Source of the DNA: Strongylocentrotus purpuratus
Taxonomy: Eukaryota; Echinodermata; Echinoidea; Camarodonta; Strongylocentrotidae
Assembly: GCF_000002235.5 (NCBI RefSeq)
Contig: NW_022145549.1
Location: 684,501 to 748,500 of the forward strand
Length of the DNA stretch: 64,000 nt
Direction of reading: 5' to 3'
Part shown: piece after piece, positions 23,901-34,200 of the stretch
Numbering within the stretch: the stretch's first letter is position 1
Layout of the letters: every line of letters begins with the position of its first letter
Translations under genes and position numbers: made by a program
Notes under the pieces: generated by a model
What the model saw: the letters and a program-made list of their open reading frames with translations, nothing else
Told to the model about the DNA's origin: nothing
The model's database searches: none

Positions 23901-24969
23901 ATTTAAATACTAATTATAGAGCTTACCCATATATCAAGGTTGACTCGTTTTCCTCCTATATTCAGCTTTTTGTTGAGAAATGATGCCTGGAAATTAGAAA
24001 AGAAAATACTTCTTTTTTATAGCTAAATGTATTCAGTTCAATCAACGTCAGACTTAAGCCAAACCAGAATTTTGGTAAAATTATCAGGCAGACTGGCAGA
24101 CACAATATTTGTTGCTTTTTTTTGTTGTTGCTTCCTGGTGACTGAGATGACCTCACACTTTTGGGTTCCATATCAACTTGCTGGTCCGATCACTGAGCTT
24201 GTAAAGATCTTGTAGTTGCTCAGCATCAGCATCTGACTGCATGTATGGTGAGGTAGATAGCGTTAATATTCAGCAAACAGTCAAACTCTTGACGTGAGTT
24301 GGACGAGCAAGTCATTTCGTAAAAAACACTATACCTTCAATACGTGTGTTATACCCTCGCCCTCGCGCTGCGTGCCAAGTCATGAAAATGTCACGCATTG
24401 CTGATCTTTGAACTTGGCGTCTCTGCTAGTACTATTAGGTCATTCCTTCCTGACTAGTGCATTTTCTCTGAATTTTTCATTTTAGCCAGAATTTAGCATA
24501 GTTTTCAAAAAAATTTGATCCTCTTTGACTTTATTTTCTTCTTGCCTTGGAATTTTGATCTAGAATCTAGACTAGATCTAGATAGATGTAATCATATTCA
24601 ATTCCTCCTCCTCAATCCAAAGTCAAAGAAGAGTTTGAACTGGAAACCAACGAATAAAAAGAGTAGTAAATCAGGACCCTAATTTAAGTAAGGAGAGTGG
24701 GAGGAACTAACAACAGTCTACACTAGTTGAATTCCTAAAGCGTGGGGTACCGGGTGGGAATTCCCATTTTTGCCTACAATTCAGCCAGTCATACACGCAA
24801 CACAGCTCAGTGCATCCACACTCACAGTCGTACTCACTTGCAATGTTGTAATGTGTTTATCATTGAATTTGTTTTCTACGTATCGCAACACCAGCGACGT
24901 TTTTCCGACACAGCCTTCTCCAAGCAAAACCACCTTGAAATTTTTTCCTCCGGCGCTACTAGCTGCCAT
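17943..24969 (-). CDS. RAB21: Rab21 small GTPase, complete in seven coding exons
   Basis: Rab21 is a membrane-anchored GTPase of early endosomes, known for integrin traffic and endosome motility. Exons in transcript order are 24838-24969, 23927-23986, 22605-22712, 19627-19690, 19337-19391, 18565-18653 and 17943-18058. All junctions are GT-AG and all phases agree, giving 207 residues (human about 225; the glycine/alanine N terminus and the tail are shorter). Visible motifs: P-loop GEGCVGKTS (17-25), switch I around HITTLQ (39-44), DTAGQE (65-70), NKID (123-126), SAK (153-155). The Rab21 signature FHALGPIYYRDSNGAIL follows DTAGQER. It ends GGCC with both prenylatable cysteines terminal; the human protein has residues after them. 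The start ATG at 24969 is the only one upstream of the P-loop in frame. Residue 62 is Asp in NLDIW, where I recall Ala in human. Introns hold two SINEs, a GAA tract and a dead exon copy. Confidence 0.96.
18151..18428 (+). mobile_element. tRNA-derived SINE, family B, 5'-truncated, in RAB21 intron 6
   Basis: It starts within the body (ACTAATATCCTTTGGCAAAA) without a tRNA head, continues through CTCTCCACCCAGGTGTTAAATG and ends in a (ATT)n tail. It lies antisense to the RAB21 transcript. Confidence 0.65.
18721..18838 (+). repeat. Retroposon-like 3' tail with (GAAT)n
   Basis: An AT-rich segment ends in AATAAATGAATGAATGAATG repeats, typical of LINE 3' ends. No coding part is attached. Confidence 0.35.
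19022..19305 (+). mobile_element. tRNA-derived SINE, family B, full-length, in RAB21 intron 5
   Basis: The head GGTGTCGTGGTCGAGTGGAT (A box) and GCGGTTCGAGTCCC (B box) is well preserved. The body follows with CACTAATATGTCCTTTGGCA and CACTCAACCCAGGTG, then a 3' segment ending near GCGCTATACAAATTGACC. It is the best representative of family B in the window. Confidence 0.85.
20605..20868. repeat. TIR element with TCGAGGGGTCAGTGACAC ends, RAB21 intron 3
   Basis: The left arm TCGAGGGGTCAGTGACACAA, then GTAACTCAATTTTG, pairs with the right arm CAAAATATGGAGTTAC, then GTGTCACTGAACCCTCGA. It is non-coding and only one copy was seen here. Confidence 0.65.
20909..21828. repeat. TIR element with TTTTCACACTGG ends, interrupted by a TTAA MITE
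   Basis: The left end AGTCTTTTCACACTGG and the right end CCAGTGTGAAAACAGTATA are inverted repeats. The interior is built from repeated CCCCGTACT / TAACCCCGGACT motifs in both orientations. An uninterrupted copy lies at 32972-33496. The MITE 20933-21328 sits at a TTAA in the left arm, which shows the order of insertion. Confidence 0.8.
20933..21328. repeat. TTAA-flanked MITE, copy 3, nested
   Basis: Its ends, TTAAAGATAAACTCCAGTAC and GTACTAAAGTTTATCTTTAA, are inverted. The host element reads TTTTGCTTAACCCCGTAC at the empty site in the 32972 copy, so insertion duplicated TTAA exactly. That is the signature of piggyBac-type transposition. Confidence 0.9.
22319..22455. repeat. 137-bp TIR element with CTGGGCCCCGT ends, copy 1
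   Basis: The termini CTGGGCCCCGTCT and AGACGGGGCCCAG are inverted repeats. The inside holds GATTGATATCAATCGCAACT, itself symmetrical. A second copy is at 49331-49463. It sits in RAB21 intron 3 about 150 bases past the exon 3 donor (22599-22604 side). Confidence 0.75.
22772..22840 (-). pseudogene. Decayed tandem copy of RAB21 exon 3 (DTAGQ exon)
   Basis: Reading the minus strand from 22840, ACGGCAGGTCAAAAGAGAG, CATGCATTAGGACCTG and GCAATACTAGTC repeat the first 77 bases of the true exon (22636-22712) with substitutions and a net loss of about 8 bases. Flanking intron also recurs (TCAAATTGGCAACAA and TCAAATAGGCAACAA), so the event was a tandem duplication of exon plus intron with an offset near 130 bases. 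The acceptor that reads TGTACAG before the real exon has become TACACAA, without AG, and the frame is broken. It cannot serve as an alternative exon. Confidence 0.8.
23573..23900. repeat. (GAA)n microsatellite in RAB21 intron 2
   Basis: There are about 310 bases of GAA, nearly pure between 23700 and 23838 and interspersed with AAA or GAG elsewhere. The RNA strand of RAB21 carries (UUC)n starting about 21 bases downstream of the exon 2 donor (23921-23926). Long GAA/TTC tracts form triplexes in other systems. Confidence 0.95.
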
Positions 24970-25969
24970 TTTAACTATCTCTAAAGAGAGTCTTTACAAT
25001 GACAAGATTGACAAAAGTGAGGTCTTGCTATTCCTTGCTCAGTTTCAGCTAAGTCCAGTGTTTACACGTTGAGAAACTCGATCCTTCCTTTCTCTTCTTC
25101 TCTCACACAGTCACAGTCATGTTACCTTTACGCCTCCATTTATCAAGTGGATGACGTCACTATCTAGTTTTGATGATGGTCGTGAGACATTAGTATTGGA
25201 TGGAATTAATTCATTGATTTCATTCTGTCAATTTATTGTAGTAGTATGTTTTATTTGTGCGGTTAAATGATATTGATATAAATATCAATACTAGCATAAT
25301 TTGTCATGTAGATCTAGACCCGACATCATTGTCAAGACCCTAAAAAACAATGACATCATGATTGGTATATTACCAGAAACAGCGGATCACTTTTGTTCAC
25401 TCTGGTTTGTCAATTTGATAAATGGTAAAACAGTAAGAATCAATATGCATAATTCGAAATGTTTTGATTTTCATTTATTTATTAAGCGGCACGCGCATAA
25501 AAGAGAGACCAGAGTGAAAATAACTGGAATTGAATATTTATTTATTTAGATAATTTTATTTATTATTTATTCATTATTTGTCTATTTTGTTATTTATTCA
25601 TTCTTTGATATATTATTTTATTCATTTATATATTATATTTTTATTCATTTATTCATTTTTCAATTAGCAGCGTAGCTATAAGTCATCGAACCGAATCAGG
25701 GTAGCTAGATCTTTGAGAAGGCATATCAGGGGCACGAGATGAAACATTGTAGAGCTACGCTCGGTTGCTATATGCAGGCTGGCGTACGCAGGATTTATTT
25801 GAGGGGGGGGGGTTAAAAATTTGAAAATCACGCCAAAAATTTCGCAACGACTCAGCCAGCCGCTGAATAAACAGGGGGGGGGGGGGTATGGGGTATGAGG
25901 ATCACTTTTTTTTTGGGGGGGGGGGGTCTCAAATATTTCGCAACGTCTCAGCCAGCCATTTAATAAGCA

Positions 25970-26002
<33 letters not shown>

Positions 26003-26740
26003 CTCAAAAAATTCGCAACGTCTCAGCCAGCTGTTGAATAAGCAGGGGGGGGGGGGTTAAGAGCACATTTTTTGTGTGTGTGTGTCCCAAAATTTGGAAA
26101 TTAATTGGACCCACTTCTATTTTTACAGATGGGGTCCAGAGCCCAATGAGGGCCCCTACCCGGAGTTCAATTGAATCCAATATGATGGCGATCCGTGATA
26201 TTTTTTTTCTCCATCCCTCCCCCTACCCTACCTTCTTTTTTTTTACTTTGTTTTTTCCTTCCTTCGCTCTCCCTTTCACCGACTTCTTATCATATTTAGC
26301 GCTTTTTGCATGCGAAAATCACTAACATTCACTTAGATCGGCCACGTACATGCACACATTGTCTGTTGAGCTATCTACAATTTCAGTATACATCTTCTGC
26401 TACTGACTGTTGACATGGTTGAGTTCCGCAATCTCTATTCTAGAGTCTAGTTTCGTTATAAAAAGTGAGTATTATTTTTCTAAGAGTTTTAAACATTTTA
26501 TGAGTAAAGGTGAATGATGAGTTTGATCTTGTACTTTTCAATGGGTTAGTATTTTGGTGCAGAAAAAGACAGGAAGCATGAATGCTGAAGAAGTTGTGTG
26601 ACTGTTTTGTCAATAATGTTAACTTTGAGTCTGTGTTGAGTGATCGGTGCAGTGCATGAATTGAAGGTGCACTCCGTGCAGTGGCCGGTGATACTACACT
26701 GTACAGTACAGGTACCTTCAATCTGAATGAAACACGAAAA
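24970..26740. other. RAB21 upstream region, left half of the divergent intergenic interval
   Basis: No exon, TATA box or clear promoter motif was found. An ATTTATTT-rich block is at 25535-25665 and a G-tract minisatellite at 25800-26060. The RAB21 5' UTR must lie at about 24970-25160, but its start is unknown. Confidence 0.4.
25800..26062. repeat. G-tract minisatellite
   Basis: Three diverged units contain TTCGCAACG(A/T)CTCAGCCAGC, then AATAAGCAG or AATAAACAG, and end in long pure G runs (12 to about 29 G). The G-rich strand has strong quadruplex potential. Run lengths are prone to assembly error. Confidence 0.75.
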
Positions 26741-27023
26741 TTAAAGGGAGTGTAGCGGCTGTAACCTGATGAGACTATGTGTCTTTCCGTGCCGTGACTC
26801 GAGCCAATGGGGTTTAATCCGACTACGGACGACGCAAGGGTTAAACGCGTAACCGAAGCCTGCTAGGAGAACTTCGGTCTGTTTTCGCGAACGCTAGCCG
26901 CACTGACCATGACATGTAGAGATTAAGTCAATGACTACCGTTAATCAAGTCCAATTGTGCAGTTGTCCAAAAGAAGACATAGGTCTAGATGGCATTCTAT
27001 TTGCCAAGCTACACTCCCTTTAA
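26741..27023. repeat. Second TTAA-flanked TIR element
   Basis: It begins TTAAAGGGAGTGTAGC and ends GCTACACTCCCTTTAA, a 16-base perfect inverted repeat including TTAA. The interior is GC-richer than its surroundings (GACGACGCAAGG, CGAACGCTAGCC). It is a different family from the element at 11615 but has the same target type. Non-coding. Confidence 0.75.
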
Positions 27024-28291
27024 ACTTAAAGATACTGTCCCTTTTGCAATTGCAGTCAACATCAAATGCAGCATGGCACACTCATTCACAGCAATACAAC
27101 AGTACGAAAATACTCTACCCAGAGGACTGTACTTGCACTAGAAGAAGAAGGAGAAGAAATTCTTTAGAACTTTGAATGAATGTAATTAAATTTAATTTAA
27201 TTTAGGAACTTTACATTAGTCTTGATCTAAGAAGACACAAACGAACGAACTATATGAAAGTCATCTAAATCTTTCACAATTGTTCTATTAATGGTCATAA
27301 TATAAAAGTTGTTATCTTTCTTACCTGTTTTGTGTTTGAACAACAGCAACAAGGCATTTTTTTCCCTGCCATATTTTTGTTGAGGGGGGGGGGGGGGGGG
27401 TCTAAAATTGCCATTGGTTTAGTGTGTGGATCATAACAAAAGATGTTTTTCAAACAAAAGTAAGCAGTGAATTAAAGTAGACAGTTGAAAGGGGTAAGTT
27501 CTCATGAGGAATCTGCTGATCATAATTCTTTTAGCAGAGGTAATCCATTTTCAGCAAATGTAAATATAGGAAATTGATATTCCAAATTGGAGACTGTCTC
27601 CCAAATACGCTACCAAAAATCTTCATAAAATTCTCTGACATTAGAGACAGTCTCCCAAATTTGATGTGGAGAGTCTTGCATGCTCGGGAGGGAAGGGGAG
27701 GCACATACAGACACATTTCCCTTTTCCTTTTTTTAATACTTTTTTCCCTAATGTATTTGAAAACAAAAATACAGAGAGAAAAAAAATGTGTCTGAGTATG
27801 TCCCCTCCCCACCACAGCATGTTTAGAGCACCCTACGGATCTGACACTACGTTTGAAAAAAAGGTATATAAAAAAAGGGTTTACGGTATGCGGATGAAAT
27901 CCTCATCTTGAAGATTCTGACGTAAATTAGAGAGCTTGCCTTGGCACGTCATCAATGCCCTCGACTAAGATTTGTTAGCCCTCTGAGTCTTAGAGCGCTC
28001 TATATCTTTATGGGGGAATAAAGATGCAAGATGACTGAAGAAAAAATTGAAGAAGACTGATAGAAAGGCTGGTGACTTTGCATACACCAACATGTACATA
28101 CCCGTATCTCAACAGATTATGTAAACAGGTGAAAAATATGTATTTCTTTATAGTTTCAGGCAGCACACTTTTCCTTCCCCCTTCTCTCTAGGGTTCAACC
28201 CTTTGTAAATAATTTAATCTTTTTCTCTAGACACATACTTTGTGGAGAATTGAACCAATAGAACCAGGAGCACAGGCTTCTCCTACTCACC
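27024..28291. other. Upstream region of TSG101
   Basis: No supportable repeat or gene was found. A G run is at about 27383-27400, and an internal repeat GAGACTGTCTCCCAAAT / GAGACAGTCTCCCAAAT is at 27590-27660. TTTTTCTCTAG at 28220-28230 is a good splice acceptor, so the ATG-bearing exon may start at 28231 with a non-coding exon upstream. Confidence 0.4.
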
Positions 28292-31200
28292 ATGGCGTCC
28301 AGTGGGCAGTTCGATGCTGTTATCCAACAAAATATTGGAAAGGTATGTGGACATAGGTGTTATAGGTTTTTATCATTTTTTTTCTTGTATTTATTTGTTT
28401 TCCTGTTAATGTTGTTTTTGTAAATTTTTCTAATTTCTCGATATATACAGGTATGTCATGGTTGGTTCCCCAACCACAAGCTTGTATTCAAACTTCTTTA
28501 GGGGCTCCTAACCCCGTACATGTATATATTTTTATGGTTGAAATAAATTGAATTGAATTGAATTTACACGGGTCTCCCCAGTTAACAGGGACAAAATTAT
28601 TTTAAAAATTTCAGGGGCTACTTTTTAACCTTGCTTGCATGAAAATAACACTCTTTAATTTGTTTTGCATTGAACTCTAGGCAAATTTTGTTGGGCTCTT
28701 TTATGACTTACTGGGGCTCTTTTGGGCATTTCGGGGGCTAATTTCCCCCGGGCCCCCGTGTATTTTTTTTCACTGCCCCAGTATATTACATCCTTAGTGC
28801 TATAACCAAGCGTGGGGACATTTAAAAAGAAATGCTGAGGTTCACGTCTCCCCGACAAGCATCACCAACTAGGGTTTGGATTAGGGTACCGGTAGTTACA
28901 TGTACATGTAGTTTTCAATGCATGCTTTCATTGAGGGGGATCCATAACATTCAAAGACAACATGAATATGAAACAAATAGAAAAGTTCTAATGTAGCAAA
29001 ACATGGAGCATAAAACACAATGTACATGTATATGTAGCATTTAAATAGACAAATAATAACTGACAAGAAATTGCTTTTTTCTTGACAAACCATCTGGGGG
29101 CCCTTGGTATGCAAATTCATGCTGAAGTTCAACATAAAGCAAATTTGAGTCATAAATGTGGGTGAGAAAGTGTATCCCTTTTGGAGCTAACATCAAATTC
29201 TTTAGAACTTTGCAGAAATTATGAATATGTCATGACATGTACAAGGGTCTTAAAATCGGACTATTTAATTAAACGAGCACGCTCGCTAAATTCATTTTGA
29301 TTCCATTTAACAACTAAATGTCGTTTTTTCCACAAAAAGATATTTTCAAGCCCCTTTGTTTTGAGGGAAGTTCTAAATTAGTATTATCTTTCAAATGCCC
29401 TTGGAAATTAACCTTTTCATTTTGTTGGCAAATGGGGCGTACATGTAGTACCTTTAAGATAATCTTGAGTTTGGTAACTAGTGAGGTACAATGAACACAA
29501 ACTTCCATTAATCCTTGATAATGTTTCGTATTTGCTCATAAAGATCATGAGAAGGTCCAGGATAGAGTGTTTGATTTCTGTTTTGTTGTCCAATATATCC
29601 TGAATGTAATATCCATGGCAATGCACAATTGCACATAATTTACAATTAACATCTATTTTTCTTGATATTTGATCTTATAAGTAGGGATATCATGTTCAAT
29701 CATACATTCATGAGATATGCTGCAATGGTAGCAATGTGTCGGACAAATTACTTGGGATAAGCCCATTATGCCATCTGAAATTTAAAGATAAAGACCAGTT
29801 TTGGAAACGCCTCCCTCTCAAAAAATGAAATGGAAGCTCTTTATTGTAAACCAATCATGTGAAAGAATATGTTTTGACTAATACATGTACGTGATCATAC
29901 AAATTTTGCTGAGAAACCGCCTACTAATTGATATATTTGGACCTGATAGATATAACGCATGTGTCGCGCACGTGTGGGGGTAGTTCCATATACATCTTTC
30001 TGTGTACAGTGCTTGTAACCTTATCAAGACTGGGCCAAATTTCTTATCATTTTGATGATTCCAGAACCTTGCAGTACACACCAATATTTATGCTAGATGA
30101 TCGACCTTTTCTGATCGATTCCACAATGTTTCTTTCACAATGCAATCGCATGACAATAACTGGTTTTTATCTTTAAATTAAATGTGAAGTATACCAATCA
30201 ACACTTTTTTTGTTGCTTTGTATGTTAGGGGTTACATGGCACTATTGTAAATTCAAAATATGAGCTTCAAATATAACATCTCAAGTTGAAATGAGGTTAG
30301 CATAAAAGCCACTCATGAGCAAAAAAAAACGTCCTCATGGAAACCAAGCCTGAAATAGGTTCTGTACGCACAGTTTTATGTTATTCTTATTTTCTTCATA
30401 CTCATTAGCTGTTGGCCCATAGGATGCCAGATAAAAAAAAATTGAGGTTGATTGTATACATTCTTGCTGTGTACATACACACTATAAATGATTAATATAA
30501 TTTAGTATACTTTTTTCAGAAGATTATCAATATCAATTAAAAAAAAGAAAGAAAAAGTACCTACGGTAATAAAAGTTTCTTGTACCCCAATTTGTAAGTA
30601 CTGGTTTGTAATACAGTCAAACCTGCTTCAGTGACCACCTGTATAGAAAGAAGGAGACCACCTGTCTCCAAGGACCAAATTTTTTGTTTCCCTTGAAAAT
30701 GGTTTCTCATTGACACATGTACTATTAAAAGGAACCTTCAGTTCATCGTGACTGTGCCATGGACCAGTGATGGTCTGGTGGTAGAGTCGCTGCCCGGCAA
30801 GCAGTAGATGCAGGTTCAAGTCCCGCTGGTTCCAAGATTTTTTCTGACTTGTTTTTCAATACAGATAGATCAATCGATCTTATTTACTGGGTGTAAGCCA
30901 CAAATATGTTTAAATCATCATTAAAAGGAACCTGTACATAAAGAACACCTGCCTATAAAGACCACTTTTCTTGTCTCCCTTGGGCGGTCATTAAAGACAG
31001 GTTTCACTGTATTATGAAAGTTTCTTGCACCCCAATTTTTATGTACTGGTTGTAATATATACCATGTATACAGTCACACCTGCTTTAGTGACCACCAGTA
31101 TCGAAAGACAACCTGTCTCCAAGGACCAAATTTTTTGTTTCCCTTGAAAATGGTTTCTCATTAAAACATGTACTAAAGGAACCTGTACTTAAAGAACACC

Positions 31201-34200
31201 TGACTATAAAGACCACTTTTCTTGTCTCCCTTGGGTGGTCATTGTAGTGTCTAGACACTTGACCAACTCTAAAGTTTACTGGCTGACAGCTTGGCAGTAG
31301 GTCCATGCTAGCTGGTGGCGACCCTAATCCGTTAATAGTCATAATGGGCAATAAATGTCATAATACCCTGTAGTCTTGGACAGTGTTTACATGTGTTTAC
31401 ACCTGTCATGTATTTATCACTCTCAATATAGGCACGTTGTCATCATCTTGAGATTGCCAAATAGCCCGCTATTTCTGATTTGGGAAATAATCCCGAAGTT
31501 ACAAATCGCGTCTTCATTAGCTCGAGATTCGACCTCGAAACTTGAAACTCGACCTTGAGAAATTAGCTCAAGATATTTTGCTCAGTGTTAGCGCAAAATG
31601 CGAGTCTTTGGTCTAGTGAAGATGCACAGGACAAATAGCTGGATATTTTGCCAAATTGAGGGATATTTTGCAAACTATCCCAAAATACCTTGGGATGACA
31701 ATCCCGACCAAATATCCTTCTACTTGCTAATTCGGTCTGATGAAGACGCAAATTAGCTGGACAGTTTGCGATCGGGATAGTTCAAAAAGCTGGATATTTG
31801 GCAATCTCGAGGTAGTGAAGACAGGCCTAATGTTATATGTAGAGAGCAGCGTGTTTGTAAGGCAGTCTGGGTTGAACCTTTAGACATACATTTCACATCT
31901 CTCTCTAAACTAGCATTACTTTGTGTGACTTGAATGCGTGAATGCTACAAGTGGCGACGAGGAATAAGTTCAACTGAAAGAAAAATTATGGCAAGGAAAT
32001 CATATCATACCTTGGATAAATCATACCTTGGAAGTAGGCATAAAGTTATACAAAACTTATTTGCCCCTCGGTGTCCGCTAGTGGGTTACTCTTGAATTTG
32101 GCGTTGTGCAGTTACCGATGAACATGGACAGTTGAATAGTTCATCAGGATTGAACTTGTCCTTCTTCAGTGACCTGTACTTGTCAAGACTTGTAAAGGAA
32201 TAGCGTGCAACAATGTCAGCTTTCAAAGAGGTTGAGGTACGAGGAGTGGGTCAGTTCCACCCATATGGAGATCTGGCTCAGATTTCCCAGTCATGGACTC
32301 GATGGCTTAGGTCTTTCGAACTTCATGTAATAGGCAAAGGGGTTTCGAACCCGGAACAAAAGAAAGCACTCTTGCTACATTGCACTGGACCTGAGGTGCA
32401 AAGTGAAGACATACCTTCCACATCTCTCTCTAAACTACCGGTAGCATTACTTTGTGTGACTTGAATGCATGAATGCTACAGTCATTAAAGACAGGTTTCA
32501 CTGTATTACAGTATGTATGTTCATAATGTATTTATTTATTTTTTCTTCTACAGTATACTAATAGAGATCAGACACAAAGGGATATGCAAAGTGTTTTTGC
32601 TGCATTCAAAGACCTACGACCTAAACTAGATTCCCATGGTAGGTATATCGCCCCCCCCCCTTTTTTGTTTGATATTATCATTTTGTATGTGTGCGTGTGT
32701 GTGTGTGTGTCTGCCTAGCCAAACGGAGTCAGCCTAGGAAATTTTATGAAATAACCCTTTCCTTGCAGTGGGCAACAGATCCAGTCATATATAACACAAT
32801 TTTGTTTCATTTATTTATTCTGAATGTAAACATAATGACAATTACGTTTAAACATTTGAAAATATAAACTTATTTTAAACAGAACTGACTAGGGCTCCAA
32901 GATAAGCAAAACTTGATGCCTTGTCAGTTGTGAGCTCTGACAATGAAATGAAAATATAATTGGCGAGACTAATACTCTTTTCACACTGGTTTTGCTTAAC
33001 CCCGTACTTTGCTTAGCCCCGTACTATCCTTAACCCCGGACTATTTTTTTGGCTTTTCACACCTGCTGTATTTAGTCCCGTACTAGCGCCTATTCCGGAA
33101 TAAGAAAATTCCCGCTGTTCTCACTGCATTTCGTTAACCCCGGATATCGTGTATGTAATGTTTGGACATACTTCGCATCTGGCCAGCTGCGATACGCTCC
33201 ATTGCGTAGTACCGGACTATTTTTCGTTTCTGTTCTCATTCATTTGCTTAGCACCGCAATTGCGGGGTTAGCAGGAGTTAGCACCACAATTGCGGAGTTA
33301 GCCCTGCTATTTTGCAGGGTTAGTTAACCCCGTACTATAGGTGGGGTTAGCCAACTTTAGCCCACTTTGGTAAAAACCAGTCTGAACAGAAAGTGGAATA
33401 GGCTTAACCCCGTACTATAGGTGGGGCTAAGACCCCCCCTTAACCCCACCTATAGTACGGGGTTAAGCAAAATATTGCCAGTGTGAAAACGGTATAAAGG
33501 GTGGAGAGAGAGAGAGACAGAGAGAGATGGGTGGGGGGGGGGGGGGGGGGGGTAAGGTGAGAACAAAGTTACACATGATATATTAAAAAGAGAAGAAGTA
33601 GAAAACTCATGACTCTTGCAGTTGATTATAGAAGTTCTTGTTTCAGTAGGTTTCATGCATCTGGGCATTAATTGTAAATATAAATATTAAAGCTTCCAGT
33701 ATGTTACGGCCATTATATTATGCTACTTCTTTGCTTGCCATTTTATATGGTGTAGCTGAGAAAAGCCCTCTTTAAAAATCCATCTCAAAATCATCAATAA
33801 GTCACCATCATTTATTTATTTATATTAAAGGAAAATTGTAAAAGCTGTTTATAATTTATGTTAATAATTAAATTTCCTTGAAAACTTGTGTGTAGATGCA
33901 GATTTTGTTGTTGTTCTACATTTATTTATTATTGGCCAGTGGGTTTAAAATATATTACAAGCAAGGAATAACAATACAGACATCATGTTTACAATACAAT
34001 GTAATCATTGATAAGTATTCCCAGAATCAACCCTTTGAGTGTATCTTACACCCATTTCACTGGCATATTAGTTGTTTTCCTGCCTGGTATTCCCTTCTAA
34101 AGCAAAGGGAGGAAGTTCTTATCACATCTATATTTAGTATTAATTTCTTTCAATACATTCATGTAATGCAAGATGACAAATGTTCTACATAAGTTATTTC

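Larger units (their letters stand above)
31243..32480 (+). mobile_element. Ty3/gypsy-like LTR retrotransposon, internally deleted
   Basis: It begins TGTAGTGTCTAGACAC and ends GAATGCTACA, with the 5-base duplication GTCAT on both sides. The 5' LTR is 31243-31950, enlarged by a nested TIR element. AGTGGCGACGAGGAAT follows immediately as the probable primer-binding region. A gag fragment starts at 32213 ([10 protein letters not shown].. with W-x2-W-x2-FE and a [10 protein letters not shown] block, as in gypsy gag). The element then jumps to the last 70 bases of the 3' LTR (32411-32480), so protease, reverse transcriptase and integrase are absent. It is a dead copy. Confidence 0.85.
31075..32513. 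repeat. ACAGTCAAACCTG-family TIR element split by an LTR element
   Basis: The left part (31075-31242) runs from ACAGTCACACCTGCTTTAG to TTGGGTGGTCAT. The missing right end, GTCATTAAAGACAGGTTTCA, then CTGTATTA, reappears at 32481-32513. The gap is filled by the LTR element 31243-32480, with GTCAT duplicated at both edges. Confidence 0.85.

Noticed and set aside
23573..23983. 136-codon Lys/Glu-rich open frame
   Set aside because: It is the GAA microsatellite of RAB21 intron 2, on the antisense strand.
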